This document shows, piece by piece, positions 35,976 through 45,183 of a DNA stretch of 64,000 nt. Both the position numbers and the translations under genes were made by a program. The stretch is from NCBI RefSeq assembly GCF_014218295.1, contig NZ_AP023287.1, forward strand, positions 2,170,001-2,234,000, read 5' to 3'. Source of the DNA: Mycolicibacterium litorale. GTDB taxonomy: Bacteria > Actinomycetota > Actinomycetes > Mycobacteriales > Mycobacteriaceae. The notes under the pieces are model-generated. The model did no database searches and had not been told where the DNA came from. It saw nothing but the letters and a program-made list of their open reading frames with translations. Position 1 is the stretch's first letter, and each line of letters begins with the position of its first letter.

Positions 35976-37238
35976 TCAGCGGTGCCGCCGCCGCAGCACG
36001 GGTGCGTACGGGGTGGGGTCGAGGTCCGGCCGTCGTCCGTCCATCAGGTCGGCCAGCATCCGCGCCGACCCACACGCCATCGTCCAGCCGATGTGGCCGT
36101 GACCGGTGTTGAAGTACAGGTTCTCGTGCCTGCCGGGCCCGATCAGCGGCGGGCCGTCCGGGGTCATCGGGCGCAGTCCGGTCCGGTGGTGGGCGTTGTC
36201 CCAGTCGACCACGCCGGGGAACAGCTCGTCGCCTGCGGCGACGATGCCGGCGAAGTCGGCGGGGGTGAAACTGCGGTCGTAGCCGACGAACTCGGCCGTC
36301 GCCGACATCCGGATGCGGTCCCCGAACGGCGACCACGCGACCAGGGTGCGCTCGTCGATACCGCCGAGCCGCGGGGCACGAGAGGGGTCCTTGAGGGGCG
36401 CGGTGATCGAGTAGCCCTTCGCCGGGTACACCGGGATCGACACACCCATGGTCCGGGTGAGAAGCGGGCTGGCCGCACCGGCGGCCACGACGATCGCCTC
36501 GGCGCGGATGTCGCCGTCCGGAGTGCTGAGGTGGGTGACGCGCGATCCGTCGGTGACCATCCCGGTGACGTCGGTCCCCAGCCGGAATTCCACGCCGAGC
36601 CGACGGCACGTCTCGGCCAGACCCGCGGCGAACCGCTGCGGGTCACCGCTGGCGTCGGTGACGTCGTGGATCGCCCCGGCGAATCCCGTGCGGCCGTGCG
36701 CCAGCGCGGGTTCCAGCGCGGCGATCTCGTCGGGACCCAACGTGTTCTGAACCCGGCCGTGGTCGCGCAGCAGCATCGACTTCCGTTCTGCTGCAGCCAA
36801 TTCCGCTTCGTCACGGTACAGATAGAGCACGCCGCGGTCGGTGTGGCAGAACTCGATGCCCTCGCGGGCGGCCAGCTCGTCGGTCAGGCGTTGGCTGTAT
36901 GCGGCCAGGGCGAACTTGGCGAGCGTGTTGGCCTGCGAGCGGCCCGGTGTGCACTCGCGCAGGAAGCGCACCCCCCAGCGGATCAGCGCCGCGTCCAGGC
37001 GCGGGGTCACCCGGATCGACGTCTGGGCGCCCAGCAGCGAGCGCACCAGCATGGCCGGGGCGCCCGGTGAGGCCCAGGCGTACGAGTGACCGGGAGCGAT
37101 GAGCCCGCCGGTGGACGCCGAGGCGTCCGAGGCGATCTCGGTGCGACGGTCGTAGACGGTGACGTCGTGGCCGCGTTCGGCGAGCGCATGCGCACTCGCC
37201 ACCCCGACGACGCCGGCGCCGACAACGGCGACCTTCAT
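35976..37238 (-). CDS. DadA-like FAD-dependent D-amino-acid dehydrogenase
   Basis: 420 aa from ATG 37238 with GGAGGG 5 nt upstream. N-terminal FAD motif MKVAVVGAGVVGVASAHALA and VTVYDRRTEIASDASASTGG; substrate domain; C-terminal GLRPMTPDGPPLIGPGRHEN and NTGHGHIGWTMACGSARML, the DadA/GlyOx signature. Oxidises D-amino acids (or sarcosine-like amines) to 2-oxo acids, passing electrons to the respiratory chain. Last gene of an operon with an SSS symporter and a 47-aa membrane protein, joined by ATGA overlaps, so the symporter likely brings in its substrate. Confidence 0.9.
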   Translation of the reverse strand: MKVAVVGAGVVGVASAHALAERGHDVTVYDRRTEIASDASASTGGLIAPGHSYAWASPGAPAMLVRSLLGAQTSIRVTPRLDAALIRWGVRFLRECTPGRSQANTLAKFALAAYSQRLTDELAAREGIEFCHTDRGVLYLYRDEAELAAAERKSMLLRDHGRVQNTLGPDEIAALEPALAHGRTGFAGAIHDVTDASGDPQRFAAGLAETCRRLGVEFRLGTDVTGMVTDGSRVTHLSTPDGDIRAEAIVVAAGAASPLLTRTMGVSIPVYPAKGYSITAPLKDPSRAPRLGGIDERTLVAWSPFGDRIRMSATAEFVGYDRSFTPADFAGIVAAGDELFPGVVDWDNAHHRTGLRPMTPDGPPLIGPGRHENLYFNTGHGHIGWTMACGSARMLADLMDGRRPDLDPTPYAPVLRRRHR

Positions 37239-37378
37239 CGGGTTCCCTCCGGGGATGCGTCGGAATCCTTGTCGCGCAACACCTCTTGGACGTAGAACCG
37301 CCAGCCGAGGAAACCGGTCCACAGGGTGATGCCGATGACCGCGGACGGCACCCCGTAGTAGAGCACGTTGGCGATCAT
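37235..37378 (-). CDS. 47-residue single-helix membrane protein between symporter and dehydrogenase
   Basis: ATG 37378 to TGA 37235; overlaps both neighbours by ATGA, which makes expression very likely. One membrane helix (VLYYGVPSAVIGITLWTGFL) ends in GWRFYVQEVLRDKDSDASPE. It resembles in position and size the small companion subunits seen with some SSS carriers, but the family is unknown. Probably an accessory subunit or stabiliser of the adjacent symporter. Confidence 0.75.
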   Translation of the reverse strand: MIANVLYYGVPSAVIGITLWTGFLGWRFYVQEVLRDKDSDASPEGTR

Positions 37379-38799
37379 GCGGGTTCTCCTTGCGCGACGA
37401 GGGCGGGCTGGCGCCGCCGTGGGTAACGGTTGGCGGTGGCCGCGGCGACGCCGACGAACACCACGAGGTTGGCCAGCACCCCGGGGATCAGGCCGTCCTC
37501 GAGGCCGAACGGCGCGTCGAGGCCCCACTGCCAGATGCCGGTGACCAGTGCGCCCGCCACGATCGCCGCGAGCGCGGCCGGGGCGGACCGCACCCCGAAC
37601 ATCACCGCCCCGATGAGCGGCACGATGATCGTGGGTGCCCACAGGGTGTAGCTGTAGAGCAGGGCGTCGACGATCGAGGGCACGCTGAGCGCGAACGTCG
37701 TGGCCGCCGCGCCCACCACGACGCTGGTGACGCGTTCGATCGTCAGCCGTCGCGCGGGCGTGATCGGTGTCTTGCGCAGCGGCTGGTAGACGTCCTTGGT
37801 CAGCACCACCGCGGTCGAGTTGAGATACGAACTGGCGGTGGACATCACGACCGCCAGGAGGGCGGCGACCACCAACCCGAGGATGCCGATCGGCATCAGG
37901 TTCATCACGACGGTCGGCAGCGCCTGGTCGGATTCGATGTCGGGGTAGAGGACCAGCGCGATCAGGCCGATCGACGCCGAGACGAAGTAGAAGCAGAACG
38001 AGAAGACCCCGGCCATGGTGAAGCCGATGCGCGCATGGCGGGAGTCGGGCGTGGAGAAGGTGCGCTGGGCGTACGGGGGAACCAGCGTCTCGCCGAGCAG
38101 GAAGGCGAAGAACAGGGTGAGGAACGTCAGCGGGGTGTAGTCGCCGAGCAGGCTCAGGTGGTCGGCGGGCACCGCGTCGAGCAGCGAGTCCGCGCCGCCC
38201 ACGGCGTTCAGCCCGATCAGCAGCGCCACGGGGAGGAACACCCCGAGGAAGACGAACTGCAGCATGTCGGTCTGGATGACCGCCCAGGCGCCGCCGAACG
38301 CCGAGTACAGCACCACGATGCCCATCCCGATGATGACCGCGGGCACGGTCGGGACGTCGAGGGTCGCGTTGACGATGGTGCCGATCGCCAGGGCCTGCGC
38401 GCCGAGGATCCCCGCGCACAATGCGACCGAGAGCACGCCGGTCACGATCCGGGTCGGTCTGCCGTAGTGCTCGGCCATCACGTCGCCGACGGTGTGCGCG
38501 CCGCGGTAGTGCTTGAGGCGGGGCGCGATGAACCAGCCCACGAGCAGGGTCTGGATCCCGAAGGCGCAGAACGCGAACATGTAGACGTAGCCGTCGCGCA
38601 TCGTGGCACCCGCGATGCCGATCGAGGCGCCACCGCCGAGGAATGCCGCGGCGAGGCTGCCGAAGAAGACCGGCCAGACGATCCGGTTACCGGCGACGGC
38701 GAAATCGTCGGGGTTCTTCACCCGGCGCATGGTCTGCACGCCGATGAGGATCAGGAGCGCGAAGTACCCCGCGAGCAGGGCCCAGTCGAGCGGTGTCAT
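37375..38799 (-). CDS. Sodium:solute symporter (SSS family)
   Basis: 474 aa, ATG 38799. About 13 helices: LDWALLAGYFALLILIGVQT, FFGSLAAAFLGGGASIGIAG, the SSS signature region YSAFGGAWAVIQTDMLQFVF, MPIGILGLVVAALLAVVMST with SSYLNSTAVVLTKDVYQP (Na+ site serines). First gene of an operon with the 47-aa protein and the DadA-like enzyme. The likely cargo is a D-amino acid or related amine; sequence alone does not decide. Confidence 0.9.
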   Translation of the reverse strand: MTPLDWALLAGYFALLILIGVQTMRRVKNPDDFAVAGNRIVWPVFFGSLAAAFLGGGASIGIAGATMRDGYVYMFAFCAFGIQTLLVGWFIAPRLKHYRGAHTVGDVMAEHYGRPTRIVTGVLSVALCAGILGAQALAIGTIVNATLDVPTVPAVIIGMGIVVLYSAFGGAWAVIQTDMLQFVFLGVFLPVALLIGLNAVGGADSLLDAVPADHLSLLGDYTPLTFLTLFFAFLLGETLVPPYAQRTFSTPDSRHARIGFTMAGVFSFCFYFVSASIGLIALVLYPDIESDQALPTVVMNLMPIGILGLVVAALLAVVMSTASSYLNSTAVVLTKDVYQPLRKTPITPARRLTIERVTSVVVGAAATTFALSVPSIVDALLYSYTLWAPTIIVPLIGAVMFGVRSAPAALAAIVAGALVTGIWQWGLDAPFGLEDGLIPGVLANLVVFVGVAAATANRYPRRRQPALVAQGEPA

Positions 38800-38852
38800 G
38801 GGTGTCCTTTCGACGTCCCTCTTGGCGGGACCGCCTCATCGTATGAACCGTC

Positions 38853-38866
38853 GTGACGCCCGTCAC
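38853..38866. promoter_or_regulatory. Inverted repeat in symporter/cdaR divergent promoter
   Basis: GTGACG-CC-CGTCAC is a perfect 6+2+6 palindrome, 54 nt before the symporter start and 72 nt before the regulator start. A candidate operator for the CdaR-type regulator. Confidence 0.45.
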
Positions 38867-38937
38867 TGGGCAAACCAACTAGTCTTCATCACGAATGCCC
38901 GGCCTCGCTGGGCGATCTGCACAGAACGGAGGGTGTC

Positions 38938-40086
38938 GTGCTCGGAAAGGCCCTGGCGCAGCAGATCGCCGACGACATCACCGACGTGATCGGCCGCAAT
39001 GTGTTGATCACCGACGACCACGGCATCGTCCTGGGCAGCGGCGACGGTTCCCGGGTCGGCCAGTTCCACGAGGCGTCCGTCGAGGTGATCCGCAGCAGGC
39101 GCACCATCGCCCACTCCAGCGACGACGTCCGCCATCTGGTCGGCACCCTGCCGGGGGTGACGATCCCGTTGGTGACCGACGACCGGGTGGTCGGCACCGT
39201 CGGACTGTCCGGTCCGCCCGCCGAGGTCGAACAGTTCGGGCTGCTGGTGAAGCGGCAGACCGAGATCCTCATGCAGGAGGCGGCGCGGATCGGTCTGCGC
39301 ACGACCCGTGAGCGCGCCACCACGGAACTGCTCGCCGAGATCTGCGAATGGCACCACTCCCGGGTGCCCCCGGCGCGGCTGCTGCACCGCGGCCGCACCC
39401 TCGGCCACGATCTGACGCTGCCGCGCCGCATCCTGTTGATCCAGGGGGAGGACCAGGACGCCGGGCAGCGCGAGATCGGCTCCGAACACCTCAGCCGCCT
39501 CGTCGCGCGGGTGTTCGACTCCGACCGCGACCTGATCGCACCGCTGTCGCGCACCGTGGTCGCGCTCGCCACGCCCGACGATCCGGCCCTGCCCCCACTG
39601 GACGGCCGCTGCGGCGAACTGGTGGCGCTCGCCGCCGAGACCGGGCTGCCCCTGCGGATCGCCATCGGCTCGCCGGCCTCCGGGATCACGGCGCTCAACA
39701 TCTCCGCCCGTGACGCCTACGACGCGATGCAGGTCGGCCCGAGCGCACAGCCCGGCGTGCGCATCCACCGCATCGACGAGGTGCGGCTGCATCAGGCGTT
39801 GGCGGTGGTGCCGATCGACTCCCGGACCCGGCTGACCGAGGGGCTGCTCGGGCCGCTGCTCGCCGACCGGGACTGGGATGGCCTGCGGGACACGCTGATC
39901 GCCTGGGGCGACTGTGCGTTCAACGTCACGAGGGCGGCCGAGCGACTGCACGTGCACCGCAACACCCTGATCTACCGCCTCGAGAAGGTGGGCCGGACGC
40001 TGGACCGTTCGCTGACCGAACCCGGTCTGGCGATCGCGCTGTACGTCACGTGCGTGCTGGACCGGCTGGCGCACACGCCACGGTGA
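38938..40086 (+). CDS. CdaR/PucR-family transcriptional regulator
   Basis: 382 aa, GTG start 38938 with GGAGG 7 nt upstream. N-terminal diacid-recognition (Diacid_rec) domain (GKALAQQIADDITDVIGRNV, LPGVTIPLVTDDRVVGTVGL), a middle helical region, and the C-terminal HTH_30 (RAAERLHVHRNTLIYRLEKV, GRTLDRSLTEPG). The family commonly activates carbohydrate-diacid or glycerate genes in response to the substrate. Divergent from the symporter operon, so it probably controls it. Confidence 0.9.
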   Translation: MLGKALAQQIADDITDVIGRNVLITDDHGIVLGSGDGSRVGQFHEASVEVIRSRRTIAHSSDDVRHLVGTLPGVTIPLVTDDRVVGTVGLSGPPAEVEQFGLLVKRQTEILMQEAARIGLRTTRERATTELLAEICEWHHSRVPPARLLHRGRTLGHDLTLPRRILLIQGEDQDAGQREIGSEHLSRLVARVFDSDRDLIAPLSRTVVALATPDDPALPPLDGRCGELVALAAETGLPLRIAIGSPASGITALNISARDAYDAMQVGPSAQPGVRIHRIDEVRLHQALAVVPIDSRTRLTEGLLGPLLADRDWDGLRDTLIAWGDCAFNVTRAAERLHVHRNTLIYRLEKVGRTLDRSLTEPGLAIALYVTCVLDRLAHTPR

Positions 40087-40091
40087 ACGAA

Positions 40092-40170
40092 CCAGGCTCC
40101 GACGGTAGGGTGGACGCCTGGGGTGCCGGGAAGTCTGGTCGGCCGGGGTGTGAACCCCGCGTTGTCCACC
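40092..40170 (+). ncRNA. Structured nhaA leader, candidate riboswitch
   Basis: The nhaA 5' region can fold into a closed multi-branch. P1 is a perfect 7-bp helix (GGTGGAC 40109-40115 with GTCCACC 40164-40170). Inside are a hairpin 40125-40143 (GCCGG/TCGGC, loop GAAGTCTGG) and a hairpin 40144-40159 (CGGGG/CCCCG, loop TGTGAA). CCAGG at 40092-40096 could pair with CCTGG at 40117-40121, crossing P1 as a pseudoknot or alternative fold. Ion-sensing riboswitch classes are known upstream of nhaA genes; I cannot assign this one to a class. Confidence 0.5.
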
Positions 40171-40192
40171 GATCGATTCCGAGGTCTTTCCC

Positions 40193-41512
40193 GTGACACC
40201 CTTGCGCCGCGCCCGCCACGCCCTGTTGGAGCGGGGGTCATGGGCCGAATCCAGACGGATCTCGGAGATCCTGCGCCGCGAGACCGTCGGCGGCGCCATC
40301 CTGCTGGCCGCCGCGACCGTCGCCCTGGTGTGGGCGAACTCGCCGTGGTCGGCCGCCTACTTCTCGTTGCGCGACATGTCCGTGGGCGCGGAACCGTTCG
40401 GGCTGCACCTCGACCTGACGATCGGCACCTGGGTGGCCGACGGGATGCTGGCGATCTTCTTCTTCGTGGTGGGTCTGGAACTCAAACGCGAATTCGTCGC
40501 GGGCGATCTGCGCGATCCCGCCCGGGCGGCGCTGCCCATCGCCGCCGCGGTCGGCGGGATGGTGGTGCCCGCGCTGATCTTCGTCGCGTTCACCGCGAAG
40601 GCCGGCGACGGTGCGGTCCAGGGGTGGGCGATCCCGACCGCCACCGACATCGCGTTCGCCGTCGCGGTTCTCGCCGTGCTCTCGACACATCTGCCCACCG
40701 CGCTGCGCACGTTCCTGCTCACGCTGGCGGTCGTCGACGATCTGCTCGCGGTGACCGTGATCGCGGTGTTCTACACCGAGACGATCGACGGTGTGGCCCT
40801 CGGCCTGGCGCTGATCCCGCTCACACTGTTCGCGGTCTGCGTCCAGCGCCGCATCCGCGCCTGGTGGCTGCTGATCCCGCTGGCCGTCGCGACCTGGGTG
40901 CTGGTCCACGAGTCGGGTGTGCACGCGACCGTCGCCGGGGTGTTGCTCGGGTTCACGGTTCCCGTGGTGCGCAGCGCCGCCGCCGGGGGACCGGACGCCG
41001 GTCCCGGTCTGGCCGAACACTTCGAACACCGCCTGCGCCCCATCTCGGCCGGGGTGGCGATTCCGGTGTTCGCGTTCTTCGCCGCGGGCGTGGCCATCGG
41101 GGGCGTGGACGGCTTCACCCGCGCCATGACCGACCCCATCACGCTGGGCATCGTGTGCGGTCTGGTGGTGGGCAAACCCGTCGGCATCTTCCTCACCACC
41201 CGGGTGCTGGCGGCGGCGACACGCGCGAGCCTCGACAGCGCGCTGCGGTGGATCGACGTGGTGGGGGTGGCGATGCTTGCCGGGATCGGTTTCACCGTGT
41301 CGCTGCTCATCGGCGATCTGGCCTACGGACTCGGCTCGGATCGTGACGATTTCGTGAAGGTCGGGGTGCTCACCGGATCCCTGGTGGCGGCCCTGCTCGC
41401 CGCGGTCCTGCTGAGGGTCCGAAACCGCCACTACCGGGCCATATGGGAGCAGGAGACCGCCGACGAGAACCGCGACGGAGTGCCCGACGTGTACGAGTCT
41501 CGGCGCGACTGA
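40193..41512 (+). CDS. nhaA: Na+/H+ antiporter NhaA
   Basis: 439 aa, GTG start 40193. Typical NhaA helices: [59 protein letters not shown], and the ion-binding pair of aspartates in [19 protein letters not shown]; later [12 protein letters not shown] and [20 protein letters not shown]. It exports Na+ (Li+) for H+ under alkaline or saline conditions. The C-terminal tail is unusual: [12 protein letters not shown] carries a DxNxDGxxD calcium-loop pattern. A structured leader precedes the gene. Confidence 0.95.
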   Translation: MTPLRRARHALLERGSWAESRRISEILRRETVGGAILLAAATVALVWANSPWSAAYFSLRDMSVGAEPFGLHLDLTIGTWVADGMLAIFFFVVGLELKREFVAGDLRDPARAALPIAAAVGGMVVPALIFVAFTAKAGDGAVQGWAIPTATDIAFAVAVLAVLSTHLPTALRTFLLTLAVVDDLLAVTVIAVFYTETIDGVALGLALIPLTLFAVCVQRRIRAWWLLIPLAVATWVLVHESGVHATVAGVLLGFTVPVVRSAAAGGPDAGPGLAEHFEHRLRPISAGVAIPVFAFFAAGVAIGGVDGFTRAMTDPITLGIVCGLVVGKPVGIFLTTRVLAAATRASLDSALRWIDVVGVAMLAGIGFTVSLLIGDLAYGLGSDRDDFVKVGVLTGSLVAALLAAVLLRVRNRHYRAIWEQETADENRDGVPDVYESRRD

Positions 41513-41540
41513 GCCGAGAGGTCGTGCGTAGACTGACGGA

Positions 41541-43454
41541 ATGCTTGAACAGATCCGCGGTCCCGCCGATCTGCAGCACCTTTCGCAGTCCCAGTTGTCC
41601 GAACTGGCGGGGGAGATCCGCCAGTTCCTCATCCACAAGGTTGCTGCCACCGGCGGGCATCTCGGCCCGAACCTCGGCGTCGTCGAGTTGACGCTTGCGC
41701 TGCACCGGGTCTTCGACTCGCCGCACGACCCGCTGATCTTCGACACCGGCCACCAGGCCTACGTGCACAAGATGCTCACCGGGCGCGCGCACGAATTCGA
41801 CTCGCTGCGCAAGAAGGACGGCCTCTCGGGCTATCCGTCGCGCGCCGAGAGCGAGCACGACTGGGTCGAGTCCAGCCACGCCAGCGCCGCCCTGTCGTAT
41901 GCCGACGGGCTGGCCAAGGCGTTCGAGCTGACCGGGCACCGCAACCGCCACGTGGTGGCCGTCGTGGGCGACGGCGCGCTGACCGGCGGCATGTGCTGGG
42001 AGGCGCTCAACAACATCGCGGCCGCGCGCCGGCCGGTGGTGATCGTGGTCAACGACAACGGCCGCAGCTACGCGCCCACCATCGGCGGGTTCGCCGACCA
42101 CCTGGCCGCGCTGCGCCTGCAGCCCGGCTATGAGCGGGTGCTCGAGGAGGGCCGCAAGGCCGTGCGCGGGCTGCCGGTCATCGGCGAGTTCTGCTACCAG
42201 TGCATGCACAGCGTCAAGGCCGGCATCAAGGATGCGCTGTCGCCGCAGGTGATGTTCACCGACCTCGGGCTGAAGTACGTGGGACCCATCGACGGCCACG
42301 ACGAACACGCCGTCGAGTCGGCGCTGCGCCACGCACGCGGGTTCAACGCCCCGGTGATCGTCCACGTCGTCACCCGCAAGGGCATGGGCTACGCCCCGGC
42401 GGAGAACGACGAGGCCGAACAGATGCACGCCTGCGGTGTCATCGACGTCGCGACCGGACGGGCCACCAAGGTGGCGGCGCCGGGGTGGACGTCGTCGTTC
42501 TCCGAGGCGCTCATCGACTACGGCGCCAAGCGCCGCGACGTGGTCGCGATCACCGCCGCCATGCCCGGCCCGACTGGGCTCAGTGCCTTCCGTGACCGCT
42601 TCCCGGACCGCTTCTTCGACGTGGGCATCGCCGAACAGCACGCGATGACGTCCGCGGCGGGGTTGGCGATGGGTGGGCTGCACCCGGTGGTGGCGATCTA
42701 CTCGACGTTCCTCAACCGCGCGTTCGACCAGATGATGATGGACGTCGCGCTGCACAAGCTGCCGGTGACGGTGGTGCTCGACCGGTCCGGCGTGACCGGT
42801 CCGGACGGCGCCAGCCACAACGGGATGTGGGACCTGTCGATCCTGGGCATCGTGCCCGGGATGCGGGTCGCGGCTCCCCGCGACGGGGCCCGGTTGCGCG
42901 AGGAACTGGGCGAGGCGCTCGACGTCAACGACGGACCCACCGCCATCCGGTTCCCCAAAGGCGATGTGGGAGAAGACATCCCGGCCTTGCGCCGGCACCG
43001 CGGCGTCGACGTGCTGGCCGAACCGGCCGACGGCCTCTCCGAGGACGTGCTGCTGGTCGCGGTCGGACCGTTCGCGTCGATGGCACTGACGGTCGCCGAA
43101 CACCTGCGCAAGCAGGGCATCGGGGTCACCGTCGTCGATCCGCGCTGGGTGCTGCCCGTGCCCGGCGTGCTCGGCGAGCTGGCGGCCGCGCACAAGCTGG
43201 TGGTCACCGTCGAGGACAACGGCCTGCACGGCGGGATCGGGTCGTCGGTCTCGGCGGCCCTGCGTCGCGCCGACGTCGACGTCCCCTGCCGCGATCTCGG
43301 TCTGCCGCAACAGTTCTTCGACCACGCCTCGCGGGGTGAAGTGCTCGCCGACGTCGGTCTGACCGACCGCAACATCGCCAGGCAGATCACCGGTTGGGTG
43401 GCCGCGCTCGGCGCCACGCCGGCCGACGACGAGGTCAGCGAGCGACTGGACTGA
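41541..43454 (+). CDS. dxs: 1-deoxy-D-xylulose-5-phosphate synthase
   Basis: 637 aa, ATG 41541. TPP enzyme: [16 protein letters not shown], the TPP/Mg motif [18 protein letters not shown] to [10 protein letters not shown], transketolase-type [20 protein letters not shown], and the C-terminal domain [20 protein letters not shown]. Condenses pyruvate and glyceraldehyde 3-phosphate in the first step of the MEP isoprenoid pathway. Its 3' end overlaps the convergent phosphatase gene by 20 nt. Confidence 0.97.
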   Translation: MLEQIRGPADLQHLSQSQLSELAGEIRQFLIHKVAATGGHLGPNLGVVELTLALHRVFDSPHDPLIFDTGHQAYVHKMLTGRAHEFDSLRKKDGLSGYPSRAESEHDWVESSHASAALSYADGLAKAFELTGHRNRHVVAVVGDGALTGGMCWEALNNIAAARRPVVIVVNDNGRSYAPTIGGFADHLAALRLQPGYERVLEEGRKAVRGLPVIGEFCYQCMHSVKAGIKDALSPQVMFTDLGLKYVGPIDGHDEHAVESALRHARGFNAPVIVHVVTRKGMGYAPAENDEAEQMHACGVIDVATGRATKVAAPGWTSSFSEALIDYGAKRRDVVAITAAMPGPTGLSAFRDRFPDRFFDVGIAEQHAMTSAAGLAMGGLHPVVAIYSTFLNRAFDQMMMDVALHKLPVTVVLDRSGVTGPDGASHNGMWDLSILGIVPGMRVAAPRDGARLREELGEALDVNDGPTAIRFPKGDVGEDIPALRRHRGVDVLAEPADGLSEDVLLVAVGPFASMALTVAEHLRKQGIGVTVVDPRWVLPVPGVLGELAAAHKLVVTVEDNGLHGGIGSSVSAALRRADVDVPCRDLGLPQQFFDHASRGEVLADVGLTDRNIARQITGWVAALGATPADDEVSERLD

Positions 43455-45141
43455 CGGTCGGCCTGCGCCCGCCGAGCGGGACGCGGGCCACCTCGTGCAA
43501 CTCCGATGTGGCGTCGGGCTGCTCGAACAGCACCTCGGCCTTGCGGCCTGAAAGCTCAAGTGTGGCAATGGTGTTGCCGAACACCGGGCCGGCCGTGTTG
43601 GTCCAGCTCACGGTCAGCTCGGGGGAGCCGTGCCTGCGCGCCCAGCGCCGCAGGATCGGCGCCAGCCGCCGCGACCAGCCGAGTTTGAAGGCCGGTTTGA
43701 CGTAGGCGGGCACGTAGTTGTGCACCGGGGAGCACACCAGCTGGTGCACGGTCGCCGCGTCGTCGCCGACGCCGGACAGCGCGGCCTTCGCGGCGTAACT
43801 GTGGTGCACGTCGCCGCTGAGTACCGTGACGGTCGCCGGACCTTCCGGATGCGTCGCGGCCCGGCGGATCATCGTGGTCAACCGCAGGAACGATTTGACG
43901 AACGCCGGCCAGTGCTCGAGATCGGCGGCCTGGCGGACCTTTTCGGCCGGCACACCGCGCCAGCCCGGTCGGTCGGCGGCGATCTCGTTGACGGTCTGCA
44001 GATCGGACAGCACCGGCGGCATCAGCCACGGCACCGACGATCCCAGCACCAGGTGGTCGACGTGCTCGATCCCCTCGGCGGCCTGCGCCTCCAGCCAGGC
44101 GAACTCCCGCTCGCCGATCATCATCCGCTCACCGGATTCGAGGATGCGGCCGTTGCGGGTGTCCATCATGATGAACCGGCTGCGGCCCATGTCCCAGCGG
44201 TAGCTGAAGCGCACGCCCTTGTTGGCGTCCACCTCGGCGTCCGCGCGGTCGGCGATCTCGACCAGGACCGGCCACACGTCACCGTCGACGCTGCGCATCC
44301 TGCGGTAGTCCTCGTCGGCCGCGAGCTCGTCCGGGCTGAGGTTGCCCAGGTGCTGGTACACCCAGTACGACGCCAGACCGGCTCGGATACGGTCCCGCCA
44401 CCACGGTTGCTCGTGCATCTCGGCCCGCCACGCCGCCGAGGTGTTCCAGTCGTCGCGGATGTCGTGGTCGTCGAAGATCATCGCCGTCGGTACCGTCGAC
44501 ATGATCCACCGGATCTCCGGGTCCGACCACGAATGCCGGTAGAGCCCCTCGTACTCGCCGAAGCTGACCACCTCGTCGGGCGGGCGCTGTCCGTGTTTGC
44601 GGCTGCGCCTGCGCCGTCCGGTGAGATGCCTGCGCGCCTCGGGGGTCAGTTCGTCGGCGTAGACCTGGTCGCCGAGCAGGATCAGCAGATCCGGCCATTC
44701 GCTGACCGGCAGGCGCGCCATGCGGTCGGCGTAGCGGTCGAGTGCGTCGGCGCCGAGTTTGTCGTCGATCTCCTCGACGCCGGTCTTGGGGTAGCGGCAC
44801 GAACCGAACACCGCCCGCAGCCGTTCGTTGCTGCCGCGTCCGCGGGTGCGAATCACGCTGGGTGGGAAGGGACTGTCGGGCAGTGGCCACACCGGTTCGC
44901 CATCGATGTGCACCTGGTACTCGGTCGTGGAGTCGGGTGACAGGCCGGTGACGGTGACGAGCGCGTAGTGATGTTCTTGAACTTGGAAAGTTCTTGCGCT
45001 GCAACCGAGTACGGTCACCTCAGCGGGACGGTCGGTCTGCACCCATACCACGGCGGTGGTCTCGCCGACGTGCCGCAGGGCCGGCCCCAGGAGCAGGCTC
45101 GTCTCGTCGGGGGAGCTGGTCGGCTCTACCGTGGTATCCAC
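43435..45141 (-). CDS. PhoD-like alkaline phosphatase / metallophosphoesterase
   Basis: 568 aa, GTG start 45141. N-terminal beta-sandwich (about 17-100: [39 protein letters not shown]), then the metallophosphatase core: [39 protein letters not shown], and [10 protein letters not shown]. No signal peptide is evident, unlike secreted PhoD enzymes, so a cytoplasmic or membrane-associated phosphodiesterase is possible. Convergent with dxs; divergently placed genes are absent. Inserted relative to the dxs-RNase D order of M. tuberculosis. Confidence 0.87.
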   Translation of the reverse strand: MDTTVEPTSSPDETSLLLGPALRHVGETTAVVWVQTDRPAEVTVLGCSARTFQVQEHHYALVTVTGLSPDSTTEYQVHIDGEPVWPLPDSPFPPSVIRTRGRGSNERLRAVFGSCRYPKTGVEEIDDKLGADALDRYADRMARLPVSEWPDLLILLGDQVYADELTPEARRHLTGRRRRSRKHGQRPPDEVVSFGEYEGLYRHSWSDPEIRWIMSTVPTAMIFDDHDIRDDWNTSAAWRAEMHEQPWWRDRIRAGLASYWVYQHLGNLSPDELAADEDYRRMRSVDGDVWPVLVEIADRADAEVDANKGVRFSYRWDMGRSRFIMMDTRNGRILESGERMMIGEREFAWLEAQAAEGIEHVDHLVLGSSVPWLMPPVLSDLQTVNEIAADRPGWRGVPAEKVRQAADLEHWPAFVKSFLRLTTMIRRAATHPEGPATVTVLSGDVHHSYAAKAALSGVGDDAATVHQLVCSPVHNYVPAYVKPAFKLGWSRRLAPILRRWARRHGSPELTVSWTNTAGPVFGNTIATLELSGRKAEVLFEQPDATSELHEVARVPLGGRRPTVSPVAR

Positions 45142-45183
45142 CCCTCCGCCGTTCCCGGTTCGTCAATCACTCAAACGCGAACC

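Noticed and set aside
40238..41746. 502-codon minus-strand frame opposite nhaA
   Set aside because: Shadow of nhaA; composition dominated by His, Arg, Gln and Asp.
41370..43568. 732-codon minus-strand frame opposite dxs
   Set aside because: Antisense of dxs, which has all its family motifs; no start signal or domain on the other strand.
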